Of a stretch of DNA of 64,000 nucleotides, positions 11,860 through 24,001 are shown in pieces. Origin of the DNA: Papaver somniferum (lineage: Eukaryota > Streptophyta > Magnoliopsida > Ranunculales > Papaveraceae). Under the pieces are notes generated by a model that worked only from the letters and a program-made list of their open reading frames with translations, searched no databases and had not been told where the DNA came from. A program made the translations under genes and the position numbers. The first letter of the stretch is position 1. Each line of letters starts with the position of its first letter. Where the stretch lies: positions 186,952,813 through 187,016,812 of the forward strand of contig NC_039359.1 of assembly GCF_003573695.1 (NCBI RefSeq), read 5' to 3'.

Positions 11860-12340
11860 TGTTCTAGGAGTCTGTCGAAAGGGCCCGGAGGCAGAATAGC
11901 CAGTGTATCTCGTGGTGATGTACTAGGAACTATTCGAAGGCCTCGGTAAGTCGATTCAGAGCCTAAAGTAGACATGACCAGTGTATCCCGCAATGATGTA
12001 CTAGGAATCAGTCCTTGATATCAAATAGGATGACTCGTTCTTACAGGAGACATGCATATCTCCGCTCTGGGTCATAAGTCCGTCGTGGACGTCTTTACGC
12101 ATCTACAAAGCCTACATGACCAGCAGTATCTCGTCGAGGATGTATACTAGGAATCATGGCATCACAATCAGCTGCGTCTCGCGGAGACATGCTGGAATTG
12201 TGGATGTTCTGGTTCATAATCCGTCGTGGACGTTTTACGCTCTACAGAACCTACGTGACCAGCATTATCTCGTCGGGGATGTGTTCTAGGAATCACGAAA
12301 TTACGACCAGTAGTGTCTCTGGGGGACGTATACTAGAAAT
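11860..12340 (+). repeat. Degenerate repeats of the type TATCTCG...GATGTACTAGGAATCA
   Basis: About six diverged units, near 11895, 11970, 12120, 12175, 12260 and 12305. Each has the frame CAGTGTATCTCG, a GATGT or GACAT word and CTAGGAATCA/G. The same series recurs at 22290..22321 and, after the hAT, at 41343..41830 in the right LTR. Confidence 0.65.
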
Positions 12341-13529
12341 CGTGGCTATGAGTGCCTTGAGGACCAAGGGCTTAATATTTCCCATGAGAGTTGAATTCTG
12401 TTTATAGGATTGAAATGACACTTAATTTCACTATCTATATTAAGTCCCTTACTCAGAGTAGAACCTTGATTGTTCTATGATGAGTATATAGATGGAAACA
12501 AATCATTAGTATGCAATTACGATTCGTTCGTCCTTTTAGACTTGCGAAATCCCCGAATTGATGTTAAGCATTCGATTATTATGACTCTTATCTTGGAATC
12601 GATTCTCGACCTTGGAACTTCTTGGGATTTTGTGTTGGACGTTAATGACATGACAATGAAGTCTTGGTGAGACAAAATTTCTGTCTTGAACGAATGAAAT
12701 TTGTTAATTAGGGTTTACTTGGCCAAAAACCCTAATTTTCTCTCTTTGTGCATCCTTGAGATTCTGAGTTTGTATAAGAGAGTATGTGGGGAAGAGAGAA
12801 TTTTTGAACGGTTCCTGTATGGCCTTGATGTTGGTGAAGGTCCGTCATAAAAGATAAACACTTACTTTTGAAGTTACAGAGTACCTATCCCATGTAAATT
12901 CTGAATTCAGGCTTATACTGTACCTAAACCCTAATTTTGCGTCTGACTCCTTCAGACACTCTGGAGAGTCTTGACGAGGCTTGGAAGGTGTGCATCTATC
13001 TTGTGGGTATGGCACCTTGTGTGATGAGAGCTTGTTTAATTCCTTGTACCAATCAGACTCCTCTTTATTAGAGAAAATACATATTTTTGAAACTAAGGGT
13101 ATTTTCATCAAAAACTACTATGAGCTTGATTTTTTTTGGCATGAGAGGTATGTATATTCCCTATGCATAGTCACGTCTTGAAAGAGAGATTGGTGTGTTT
13201 CTATTTCTGCTTTTGGAAATCATGAACTCGAATTTCCCGTTTTGAGCTAGATTCCCTTTATTTTTTATGAAATTATACCTCTCTGGATTCCGTTTCAATA
13301 TCGTTACTCTTTGAACACTTATAGAACTTAATAATCACGTGTATGAGTCCTTTGGAATGAGTATATGAGAGCTTGGTCGGTCTCTGGATGTATTAGGGCG
13401 TTCTTCTTTGAAAATACTTAAAATTGTGAAATAAGGATATTTCGCTCAAAATGACTTATGAGCTCATTTTTTATGAATTGTGATGAGACAAAAAATGGTT
13501 GAAAGAGGTGTATATAATCTTCCAATATA

Positions 13530-13973
13530 ATGGGGAGAGGCTCGGCTCCCTGTTATAAGAAGAAAAATCCAATTTTCATCCATCTTTCGAGAATTAGGGT
13601 TATTTCGTCAAAACCCAAATTATCTTTTAATTTTCTTCTTCCAAAAAATTCCGAGAGAATATGTGACGTCCCAATACTCTATAGAAGCATCCTTGATCGT
13701 GTGAGGGGCTTGGATCTTTCCTTTTTTGGAGAAATCCCTTTCTTTGTCGAACTCTTGAAATTAGGGCTTTTTGGTCAAAACCCTAATTCTCTTTTCAACT
13801 TTCTCTTCTCAAAATATCTGAGGGAAATGGATGACGTACCATTGGTCTTGGAAAGTATTTTTACACGAGTGGGGAAGGTCGTGGCCACGGCTTGGAGGAA
13901 TTTTTTGAAGGAGGAAAAGCCTAGGTTTCCTTACCTGAGCCAAATTGCCTTAATTTCCTCTTTTTTTCTCTAA
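13530..13973 (+). other. 147-codon open frame built on an internal duplication; coding status doubtful
   Basis: The frame starts at ATG 13530 (MGRGSAPCYKKK). It holds two diverged copies of a roughly 35-residue unit: one with LSFNFLLPKNSERICDVPIL and one with SLFNFLFSKYLREMDDVPLV, about 55 residues apart. The duplication is visible in DNA as two GTCAAAACCC(A/T)AAT blocks at about 13605 and 13770. It matches no family I know and runs against the orientation of the surrounding retroelement. A chance frame in a repeated module is the simplest reading. Confidence 0.3.
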
Positions 13974-16900
13974 TTCCTTTTCCTTTTGCTTGAGAGATAC
14001 CCTTTTGAGATATGATTGAAAAGATAACTATTTTACTATTTTTTTGGGCGTGTACTAGTTATGGAGATTGGACCATACTTCGTTGACAAATCCTATTCGT
14101 ACTGAAATCCCATTTTTGAGCCGAACTCTTCTGTTTTTTCCTGAAACTCCTTTCTTTGCTTGACTTGAAATCTAATTGGAAAAATGTGTATATGGGTATA
14201 ACATGAGTGGATAAGAACTTGATCAGATTTATTCAATCATCTCTTATGAATACTTATTCGACCATCAAATCAATAGAAGTAGTCATATTTGTCAAGGATT
14301 CTCTTTGTTTAGGTATTCGTCATAAAACTTCAGATTTGAGACACTTAGGGAGAATGGATGTAAAATCTTTATATGGACTCCGATTTGAGCTCCCATCCTC
14401 AACTTTGAAAGAAAATAAGATAGGATTTATAAAGCAAAAAGAATGACTTTATTCCGAGTTTGTTTGGTCAATCAAATCCATGCATACTTTTGACTTCAGA
14501 AATCTCGTACAAAATTTCAGGAGTTTTCAGATTGCACTTACTTCGGTGTTGGGACCATATCTCCTAGCTCGTTTGTCTGTTTGAAGCGCCTTTTGGTATG
14601 TTGTTGGGAGGACATAGAGGAACACATTTCCTTCAGAAAGTACCCTGAAATTCCTTATGAATTGTCATCAGTTTTCAAGTCTTTGCGCTGCAATGTTCAT
14701 CAATATGAATTACCAAAGGAATCCTTGTTTCAGTTGGATTCTTAAAGCGTTCTCTTGCTTCAAGCACAACCCCTTGGAGTATTATGACTTCACTACCCTT
14801 CCTTAGATTGCTTTAGGTCGTGAATTTTTTATTCTTAGGCCAGAGACACGTCCATGGTATGATTATTCGTTTTTACTCTTTGGTTTCCAGAAAACGTATT
14901 TTGCTTGATCCCTTGTTAAAGTGTGGACCCAAACAAATCCACGAGTATCTCATGAGATGTGAGATGGATTTCTTGATAAGTACAAGACTCTAGGTATGAG
15001 GGTATGCTTTAAGGGACTAGGAGAAGATAAGGCTTAAAGGGATTGTAGGAGGACAAGGTTTTAGGGAGGAAAGGACGGTCCTAATGTAAATCAAACCCTA
15101 GTCCTGTGTTGTTGCTCCCTTGATTTTAACTTATGTAATTTGAAATTTGCAGCCTTATCTGATATTTTCTTTGTTTGTAGAGTACTCTTTATGGTGATAA
15201 CGAGTTAGATCTTGGTAGAATTCGGATGATGCGGGATTCAAAAATTTCAAAGGGATTTCAGAAAGAGAATCGGGTGTAGAGACAACTGGCCGACATGAGG
15301 GTAATTTCACAGAACCCATGTCTTGACTTCTGATGAGACACTTACCGATGGATTATATCATGAGAATGATAAATCTGAACGGTCTTTCTTCTGATGATTT
15401 TGTAAACCTGGGAAACTTGGTGACAACCCGTGAGAATCTTTGCTTTCAATGTGAGGTGGTTGCGAGAGTGGCTCAATTCTGTTAGGATTCGTCAGGGTGA
15501 GTTGAGTTCACGTCCTCTTTTTTTAGAGAGTTTCTTAATCTGGAATGAAGCATGGTAAATGAAGAGATGGGACATGTTAAGAAGGTGGCTCGAGATGCAG
15601 AAGCCAAGTGAAGCAGCAGAACATGAAGAAATAGATTTTCTCTAGGGGGCTCTGTCGGAAGATTTCTCTAGGGTTGATATTTTCTCTCTCTGAACCTTTT
15701 CCATATGCATCTGGTAAGGGAATGGGACCCTCATGAGTTCGAGCTTGATGCAAACCCTATATTTCTCTGTCGTGTATGAGAGTAGGTGAAAACCCTAAGT
15801 TAAATTCGTAATAGAAGTTCCTTCCTTGCGGGATCCTGAATCCAGAGGCTGTAAAAACTTCGTTTGTCGTCCGATTTCAGTGGTTGATCCAAACTATCAA
15901 ATAGAAAAGACCCAACCTTCATCTGTTGGAGAAAAATTATGATTTGGAGCTTGTTTTTCTGGTGATATGTTCATATTAAGTTGAACTTGGAATCCAGATA
16001 TATTTAGCAACAATTCCTTCAAGTGTTTTGATGATATCTCTTGGATTGTGTATTGAAATATCATGACATTTTAACACATGGTAGGAGAGACATGGACGAA
16101 TACTTTTATAAATGGCGTTGTCAAATTCTCTACCCATTTTTCTTAATTTGTAGAGTTATCTGACTAAGTTATGAGTCGCGTCTGTGTAGAGTGGAAACTG
16201 TAGAATACTCTTCAAACCGACTGTAAACCCTAGTTCACTCCTGCATGTGTTTATTATTGAGAGATAATTTTAATGCTTCTTGTACTTGATATAGTTCTGG
16301 TGCACGCGTATAAAACCCTAAAATATCTTATCTTCAGTCAGGATCCGAGACATGGTTGCAATTGCTAAGTACAAATGCGACGGAGAAGAATTCGACGAGA
16401 CCAGAGAGGGATGCGAGATTTCTCGAGATAAGTCCCGTTCACGATTTTAAAGTCCGATCTCTATTTTCATAGTCCCAAGTAATAATAGGTTATGAAGTGG
16501 TTTTGAGGAGTTGAACGGTTTTGATGTATCCATATATTTAGAGACTCTTGCATTGATTGTTTTTAAATCTGTTATCTGAAAACTGAATGTCTGGGCCACC
16601 TTCTGTTGGCCATGAAGGTGTGTGATGTATGATTCCTCATTAGTCCCCAGTTTGATATAAGACTAAGGATTCCCATTGACTCGGGACGCTTGGAAAATGG
16701 AGTAAGACCCTTGTAGCATACGAGATTGAGTCTTTAAGGCGGGAAAACGATAATTTGTGGGTTGGAGACGTCTGTGGTGAGTCATGTCGAGATACTACCG
16801 CATGTGTCTTTGTGGAAAAGATAAAGTTGTTAGTGATCGTCATATCTTGTCCTTCTCTCATCGCGTTTGAACCTGACTCGTGGATAACCTTTCAAGTGGA

Positions 16901-18237
16901 TTTTCTCGATAGAAGATACTTTGACTGAGGGAACTGCTGGTATGCGTCTGCATGAGTAACGCGTATCCTAAATCTATGGTCTCGGATCCTTTTCTTGTTT
17001 TACTTCAGTGATAGTAACTGGTTGTAGGTGTATGTCGAGTAATCAGAATTTTATCTGAATTGTTGGCCTCACTTTGGATTTCGTATCAATTGGTAGGTTC
17101 AGGTGCGAAGATATTCTCTTTCTCCTTCTTGGGTGAATTGAGGTCCCATCGGAAAATGATATTGGATAATCATTGGTGTATCTGGGTGGAGGCTCATTGA
17201 GACTTGGTCATACAATTGCTATGACTCCATTTCTTTCTGATGGGACAGGTGTTGAAATAACATATTGACCGACGGCTTTAAATCTTCAGATAAGTATGAG
17301 CTTTGGCCGAGCAATGTCTTGGAAGATAGTCTCATCTTATACTTTGTCGTGTTCTGGTCATGATCCTATGAAACAAGACAACGACAAGATGCATCTTGGC
17401 TGGCGATTTATGACCTTATGTGGATCTGCAAAGCTTTTGTGTAGGCCACGAATTTTTTGGAACCTTTCCAAGTTTTCGCTAAGTTTATCCTGTAAACGAC
17501 GAAAAGAAAAATCCGACAAAAAAAGAACTAGGTCAATATGATACAAAATGAAAGAGTTATAAGTAAAATAGTAAAGTGAAGTAAACTTCCTGAGTCACCT
17601 GTGATCAGGTTGAGGGCTCTTGACCTAAACGAATTTTGGAGCAAATATTCGTCAGAATCTCCAAGTTTAGATCACCATCTGGTCCTGGAGAGAGATGGGT
17701 CCAGCTGGATGGTTGCTCCTTTACTCTGTAGTGTTCTTAATGAGCTACATCTTCTCCGGTGAGGCCGATTACGGACAGACTGGATCCGTCCGTGCTATTC
17801 CCAACAGTTTTTAGTATTCCTTATCCAGGGAACGTGTACTCGATGTATATTCATTGGATCTATCCATGTTGGTAACTTTTAAGGCGTTTTCAAATAAGTA
17901 TGTATATCGATCTGAGATTTTTCAATATTTTGTTGGGTCTCCAGTAGTTCTCGGGTCTTTAGCCAACGTTTTTAGGGTTGGTGGTAGGTTTTTTGTGGAA
18001 GTATGTTAATGGGACATTTATGTAGGAAGAGATCCAGGTGATATGGGACGCACTAACCTATTCACTAAGGTCAAACTCGAAAGAAAGAGAAAGCACTGGT
18101 AGGGATAACTCTCTCGACAAAGTCTGTAATGGATTTACAGATACTGAATCAATGAAACATTTTTGTGTTTGGATTGGTGGAATCGACTCCCTTCCTAATA
18201 GTTACCATGATTGAGATCTGTAACTGATTGAACAACC

Positions 18238-18254
18238 TCCCACTGTGGTCGCCA
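18238..18254 (-). other. Primer-binding-like site of the LARD-like element
   Basis: On the minus strand, three bases after the LTR end (CTACA), the sequence is TGGCGACCACAGTGGGA. It begins with the TGG expected for pairing with a tRNA CCA end, and TGGCGAC starts are common in plant Ty3/gypsy relatives. It shows that the 5' LTR is the right-hand one. Confidence 0.65.
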
Positions 18255-18977
18255 AAATGTAGTTACCTAAAATCTGAGAGAGGTTAGAAGTGAGATTCTA
18301 GGGTTTCTGAAAGTGAGTTACCAGAGGTTGAGGACGAACAGTCTTCGCCTAAACCACGCACAATGCCCGTTCAAAGGCTTCTTCAGCCATAGGGAAGACT
18401 TTTAGGGCTGGTCTTAGGGAGGGAAGCAGACGAATAGCGATAAAGAATCCTAGGGTTTGAAGAAGAATTGCTCTGAGAGGTTATGAGAAAGATATATGTT
18501 AGATTAGATAAATATAGGACCTATTTATAGCTGAATTCTCTAATCTCAGGTCTGTGAAGATAAGGATTGCTTTCCGTGCCGTGCGGAGCAATTTTCCCGT
18601 CTCTTCAGGAATAGATAGAAATAAACTAGGTTGAGTTTATCTCATTATTCCACCGCCTTTATTCTCTTCCGCGGTGAGAAATAAGCCGGATATTTCTCAC
18701 ACATGTCGTAGACCGCCAGACCAAAACCCTAATTATTATCCCCCCATTTGTGTGAAGCTGAGTAATCCTTTATGATGATGTGTTGAGAAACATAAATATT
18801 CTCTTTGGCCGAGCTGGCCAAGATAGAGAGATATTCTCCGATTTGTAATAATGACTAGGATGAGTCACGTGCAAAGGCATGGGATGCCTCAGAATTCGTT
18901 TGGAGAGTCTGAAAAGGAGACTGGATTCCTATATGGGGCTCGTACCTATCATGGGAAATATTCGGCTCTGAGATTTC

Positions 18978-19222
18978 CCGAGAGATTTGTATCTCTGAGA
19001 GTTTATGGAGAGATGTGAATCTCTCTGGGATTTCGAGGAGAAATATGAATCTCTCCGGGATTTTGAGGAGAGATATGAATCTCTTTGAGATTTTGTGGAT
19101 AGATGTGAATCTCTTTGGGATTTTGAGAAGAGATGTGAATCTCTTTGAGATTTTGTGGATAGATTTGAATCTCTCCGAGATTTTGAAGAGAGATTTGAAT
19201 CTCTCCGAGATTTTGAAGACGG
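18978..19222 (+). repeat. 30-bp tandem array in the right LARD LTR
   Basis: About eight units of the same 30-bp repeat as at 11250..11660, ending in GACGGATCAAAAT where the solo LTR inserted. It is shorter than the left-LTR array. Confidence 0.8.
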
Positions 19223-19230
19223 ATCAAAAT

Positions 19231-22099
19231 TGAAAAGGCAAGGGTACCCAAATATACCTCAAAATAAAACATTTCCTACCTATGTCCTTTCTCCGAAAGT
19301 GATTGTCTATGGACTGAGTCGAGACAATAAAACTAATCGGTTCATACTTCGTGTGATCGTCTATGGATATGAGATTGAGACAATACAACAACGAAGTATG
19401 TTTACTTAATAAAAAGGTTCGGACTTATCCAAACACAATAGGATTTCTTATCAAGTAAATAGGAATTAACGTTTGTGTAATTTACTTTAATTATAATAAA
19501 ACAATTATAATGCGGAAAATAAAAGTAAATGACACAACAAGATTTTGTTGACGAGGAAAACTGCAAATGCAAAAAAATCCCGGGACCTGGTCCAGAATTG
19601 AATACTCTCAGGATTAAGCCGCTACACAAAATTACACTAACTTCATATAGTTGAGACCAAGTAACTAACCCTATAGTTCACCTAGTTCCGTCTGTATTCC
19701 CATGCCTCCAACGTATAAATAAGTCACGTAATTGGATCAATCCCTTTGGTTAGTATTCCAAAAAGTAAAGGAACAAGAAATATGTTTGGTATCAACTCTA
19801 TTCAACCAAGTGATATGATTCGGACAAAGGCTCTTCCGTTTATCTCAACATAAACTCCTTCGTCAGGTCTAGATCTATCTTATGTTCAATCACCCAAAGG
19901 TAATCGATTAAAATTAAGACAACAACACCTTTAATCCGAAGAACCGTGTTGATGCCGATCTACTAAATTAATCAATCCAATCTACCACAAGGATAAACCG
20001 ATTATTAATTGGATCCTCTTTTACCGAAACAAGTATTGTGCACACCAAATATTGTAAAACCCAAGTCAGATCTTCAGTATCTTCTTTGTCTTCAAATATT
20101 CTTAAATATTCAATAAAAACCTGCACACAATCACTTGAATCTCTTGTGATCAATCACGTACAGAACGGAGTCTGTTAACAATGGATTATCACAAGATCGT
20201 CTTTAGATCTAACAACAGTCTAAAGATCCCTGTCGAAATTCTGAACTAGTTTGAGTGAATCTTATATCAGAAGAGAAGATTATCAAGAATAAACAAACTA
20301 GGTGCAATCAGATTTCAACCACCGTTAGTCAATCAAATCAATCGAAAACAAAGGTAAACCGCAATTATCTAGTTTTCCACCAACGGGTCGCGCTAGAGCT
20401 TCTCAATCCCAAAGAAGACTTTAAACTGAGCGACCGTAAAAGATTTCACCTAATTAGATTACTCTCATCTCCGATAGGCGGCTACACCAGTAACAACAAC
20501 AAAAGAGTAAATCTGTTGTTACGAAGGATTAGTTTGCTAGAAAGGCAAACTTCGTGTATTTATAGACAAGGAAGTTTGGACACCAAGGAATTTCCAAAAC
20601 CGAAAATATTCTCAAGATATTCATTAAAGCACAAATTCGGTTTCCATAATTCCTGGAAACGCTCTGTCCAAAAATAACGATCGAAATCTCTCAGAAAATC
20701 TAATTAGTAAATGCACATTACTAATTATGTAATTTCCCTACAAAATGAAATTAATAACCTTAATTAAAAGATTCTTAACTTACTTATGTTTCGATCCTGG
20801 TATTCTCTTCCCTTAGCATTTAAGGAATATCTTTGAACAATTATAGAAATAAACATTCACATCACGTATTCAAAGTTTGTCGACATCTTTACTTTGTAAG
20901 TTCTCTTTCACACTTACAACCTTGAAACCGATTTGCCACACTTCCAAACAAGTTTAGAATTGGTTCATCTCACTTTCAAGAACTATGTGATTGATCAAAC
21001 CAACATTCAATCACAATCATGGGTTTAACGGTTCTACCAAAACAAGTTTTGGTTCTACCTCCATGTGAGTACTACGCATAGTCATACTAGATTCCCAAAG
21101 ATTCGGTTGACTAGGTACTAGGATCGGTTCCCCACATATATATATGGTATCTAACTTATATGTGTTGCACATGTCCATAGGATCGGTTCCCTTTTCTGCT
21201 ATAAACCTTTCTGCACCCCATACAAGGATCGTTCCCCCTTGATGTACTGCACCCCTTACAAGGATCGGTTCCCTTTCCATTACTAGGATCGGTTCCCTTT
21301 CCCTTACAAGGATCGGTTCCCTTTCCCTTACTAGGATCGGTTCCCTTTCCCTTACAAGGATCGGTTCCCTTTCCCCAAGGTCAGACATAATCCGATCATA
21401 CCATAGGTGATTACTTAAGATTGGTTTTACTAATAAAAGTTATACCAATACATAAGTCAGGACTTTGTGAATAGTTCTATCAAGAACACAACAAGTTGTG
21501 AGCGGTTATACTCTATCACACATATTGGTTGTTCATAAGATATGCAATGAATAACAAAACCAATAACTCCTGGCAATTTCCTTTTCGGTTCACAAACAAG
21601 TTTATGAACTTACTTCCTTAGAACACATGTAAACATTGTTCCCTAGGATGAAATCCTCACCTCATACCCATACATAATCACAATAACATTCAAATAATTA
21701 TGGTGATGTCTTATCTACAAATTTTAATGGTTAAGCAATAAACCTCGTATTGTATTCCTTAATACTATGTATATCTAGAGTTCATATATGCTTCGCAGTT
21801 ATGTTTTCAATATGCACGACTTGAAGGATACGTTAGGGAATGAAACAGTTCAAGTCAAATATCACTAACCTCGAGTGGAAGGATGATTGTTGTTGTTGTA
21901 GCTCCTTGCTTCTTCACATCTTCAACACTTTGCAATACTTGTAATGTCTCATATCCTAATACTTTCAAGCTAACCTGTACGAAGTTTAAATCTAGTACAT
22001 AATCAAGCGACTCTTAACATGAGTTTTGATTCACTAAAATTTGACAACCAAACTTGACATACCAACGCTTGGTGGGTTTAACCGAGCAATGCTCTAACA
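19231..22099 (-). mobile_element. Copia-type solo LTR, 2869 bp
   Basis: On the plus strand it starts TGAAAAGGCAAGGG and ends GCTCTAACA, so the ends are TG and CA. The 5-bp duplication AAAAT flanks it exactly (19226..19230 and 22100..22104). The uninterrupted target is preserved in the left LARD LTR (GGATCAAAATCTCTACG near 11645). On the minus strand it begins TGTTAGAGCATTGCTCGG like the LTR at 3288. No internal region is present, so one LTR remains after recombination. It shares length and sequence with 36180..39049. Confidence 0.9.
21211..21375 (-). repeat. Tandem repeat of about 24 bp (AAGGATCGGTTCCCTTTCCC) in the solo LTR
   Basis: At least six units of (A/T)AGGATCGGTTCCCTTTCCCTTAC between 21211 and 21375, with outlying GATCGGTTCCC words at 21123 and 21180. 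In the sister copy the equivalent stretch (38104..38300) is diverged. The array gives an apparent minus-strand peptide of repeated REREPILV units, which I do not regard as a gene. Confidence 0.8.
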
Positions 22100-22321
22100 A
22101 AAATCTCTACGAAGATTCTCTTAACGGATCTGAATTTCTCTGCGATTAGCTATGACTCGTCATGAAGAGAGAGAAAGGGATTTCTACGCCCGATTATTAT
22201 CTCTGCGAGACTTTGGCTCACTTGTCTTTGACTAGTATATCTTGCAAAGATGTGCTAGGAATGAACTGTGTCCATATGATGAGTCCGACAAGACTAGTGT
22301 ATCTCGAAAGGATATTCTAGG

Positions 22322-22480
22322 TAGGGCTGCACAACGGGTAGGGTGGGTAGGATATGGCCTATTTCTCCACTCTACCCGCTGACTGGCGGGTAAGAAATTT
22401 ATATCCGCCACTAAGCGGGTAAGATCCTACCCGACCCATCAATTGGCGGGTCGGGTCGGATAGGGTGGCGGGTGTGACCG
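22322..22480 (+). repeat. Left TIR and subterminal repeats of the hAT
   Basis: TAGGGCTGCAC is followed by repeated GGGTAGG, TACCCGCT, GCGGGTAAG and GGCGGGTCGGG words in both orientations. Such subterminal clusters are where hAT transposases bind in known elements. The same core GCGGGTA is at the right end. Confidence 0.75.
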
Positions 22481-23806
22481 TTTTTTTTTTCTATGTTCTG
22501 GACTTTCTGGTTACTAGTACCTTGACTGTGCATACAAAAAATGCTTCAGAAAAAAAAAAACTTGCAACAACACAACAAATAAGAGCCAGCCTATCTAAAT
22601 ATGTACCCAATGGTACTGCCAATCTAGTAAGGGGAAAATGAACAAACAAAAGCATCCTTCTAGGCACAAAGCCATTTGTAGTCTCAAGAAACAAAAGTTC
22701 TATTCTTTTCAAAATTGTCGATGAATCCCAGCATAATTCCATGTTCTTCACGTAACCTTGTTCTTCGTATAAGAGTATCATCATAAAAATCTCTTCATAT
22801 GACCTTCTTCTTCAATCATCATCTACAATTATGGAATACGTCCTAAGATCACCAAATAAACATCAAAATGTCTTTATACGCTACATATCAAAGCTGATTA
22901 ACAAAGATTAATTAAGAGTCGTAACATATCAACAATGCAGAATCATGAAAAGAGAACGAGGTTCAAAAGACAGCGATGTTCAAAATACATTAGTACATAC
23001 TGTATATTACTACAAAAATTTGAACCACTTTACAAACTAAATGAACAAAAACGTGCATATGATGAGAGACAAAACAGAAATAGTCACTCTCTGTCGCATT
23101 GTAATTATCACTTGTTTTTCTTCTTTAATCCAAAAGAGGGGGCACTCTCTGTACATAGCACGGAGAAGATAAACAAATTATACAAAGTGTTGAGGCCATA
23201 AAAATTTAACACAGAGAAGACATTAGTATATATTGTATATTACTCTCAAATTTCCACAGATGATATAATGTTAAGCCATAGAAATTTAACAAAGGAAGGA
23301 ACACCCCAATTGATCCACAAATACACTCTCATAAACATGCATTGCTAAGTTAAGGATATTAAGTTCTTTAACTAATATCTGTAGCAATACTGAGGCCATT
23401 GAAGTCTTGTAGCGAAATCTTTTCAACTAGTGCACTAGCATTACTCTCTGAAATTACATGTGTTAGGTTGAGTTCCATAGATTTCTTGAGAGTTGAGAGC
23501 AACTCATATTGTTATTTCAGGAAGAAAACGTTTTTGAAGAAAATAAAGAACAAACCACACTAGTTGGCGAATTACATAATACCGTACGCACCAAGTGGGC
23601 AAAAAGAGAAGAAAAACGGATATGTATACATTTATGGTTCCACATGGATTCTATAGTACATGGATTTTTTTAAATCAAAACTAATCACAAGGAAGGAAAA
23701 TATAATATTGAATCAGAATTATGTAAGGTGTTATCTCAGTTGGTTTTACCAGTTTAGGACCACTAGCTACATATGCTTCAACTATAAACAAAACCACAGA
23801 GTAAGA
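22481..23806. other. hAT interior between the left end and the L1, no gene recognised
   Basis: AT-rich sequence with short frames only (22491..22784 minus, 22935..23201 plus), neither of which resembles a known family. Together with 30312..30536 it forms the hAT region downstream of the transposase gene. Confidence 0.4.
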
Positions 23807-24001
23807 TAGGCACAAATGGACTGAGTTGAGCTCTGCAACTCGGCGACCGAATCGGGAAATTTAATTTTTTCAGATTTTTTGTTTTCGGAGCTTCTTCATC
23901 ACTAATTCAGGTACGGATTGAAGTTTAGATTGATAGTAATTTCTTCAGATGTTTTCCTTACACAACATCTGTGGATTTTAGCATTTAAATCTGACGGAAA
24001 A

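Larger units (their letters stand above)
7944..12439 (-). repeat. Left (3') LTR of the LARD-like element, split by another LTR
   Basis: Block 7944..8508 matches 18258..18823 closely over its length. Block 11091..12439 matches the sequence from 18824 on, including the 30-bp array, and then the sequence to 41936. The two blocks are contiguous in the right LTR but separated here by the 8509..11085 insertion. The end reads CTATCTATA where the other copy has CCATCTACA. Confidence 0.75.
12440..18257 (-). mobile_element. Internal region of the LARD-like element, no recognisable genes
   Basis: 5.8 kb without gag, protease, reverse transcriptase or integrase motifs in any frame I could read. GGTCAAAACCCTAAT-like words recur (12720, 13600, 13780), set within diverged copies of a module that also holds GATGACGTACC-like sequence. 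The segment 14200..18230 shows only short frames (for example 14207..14446, 16640..16861 minus, 17296..17541), none recognised. Long non-coding interiors are typical of LARDs. Confidence 0.6.

Noticed and set aside
21017..21388. Minus-strand frame with REREPILV repeats
   Set aside because: Product of the 24-bp tandem repeat in a solo LTR; the sister LTR does not keep the frame.
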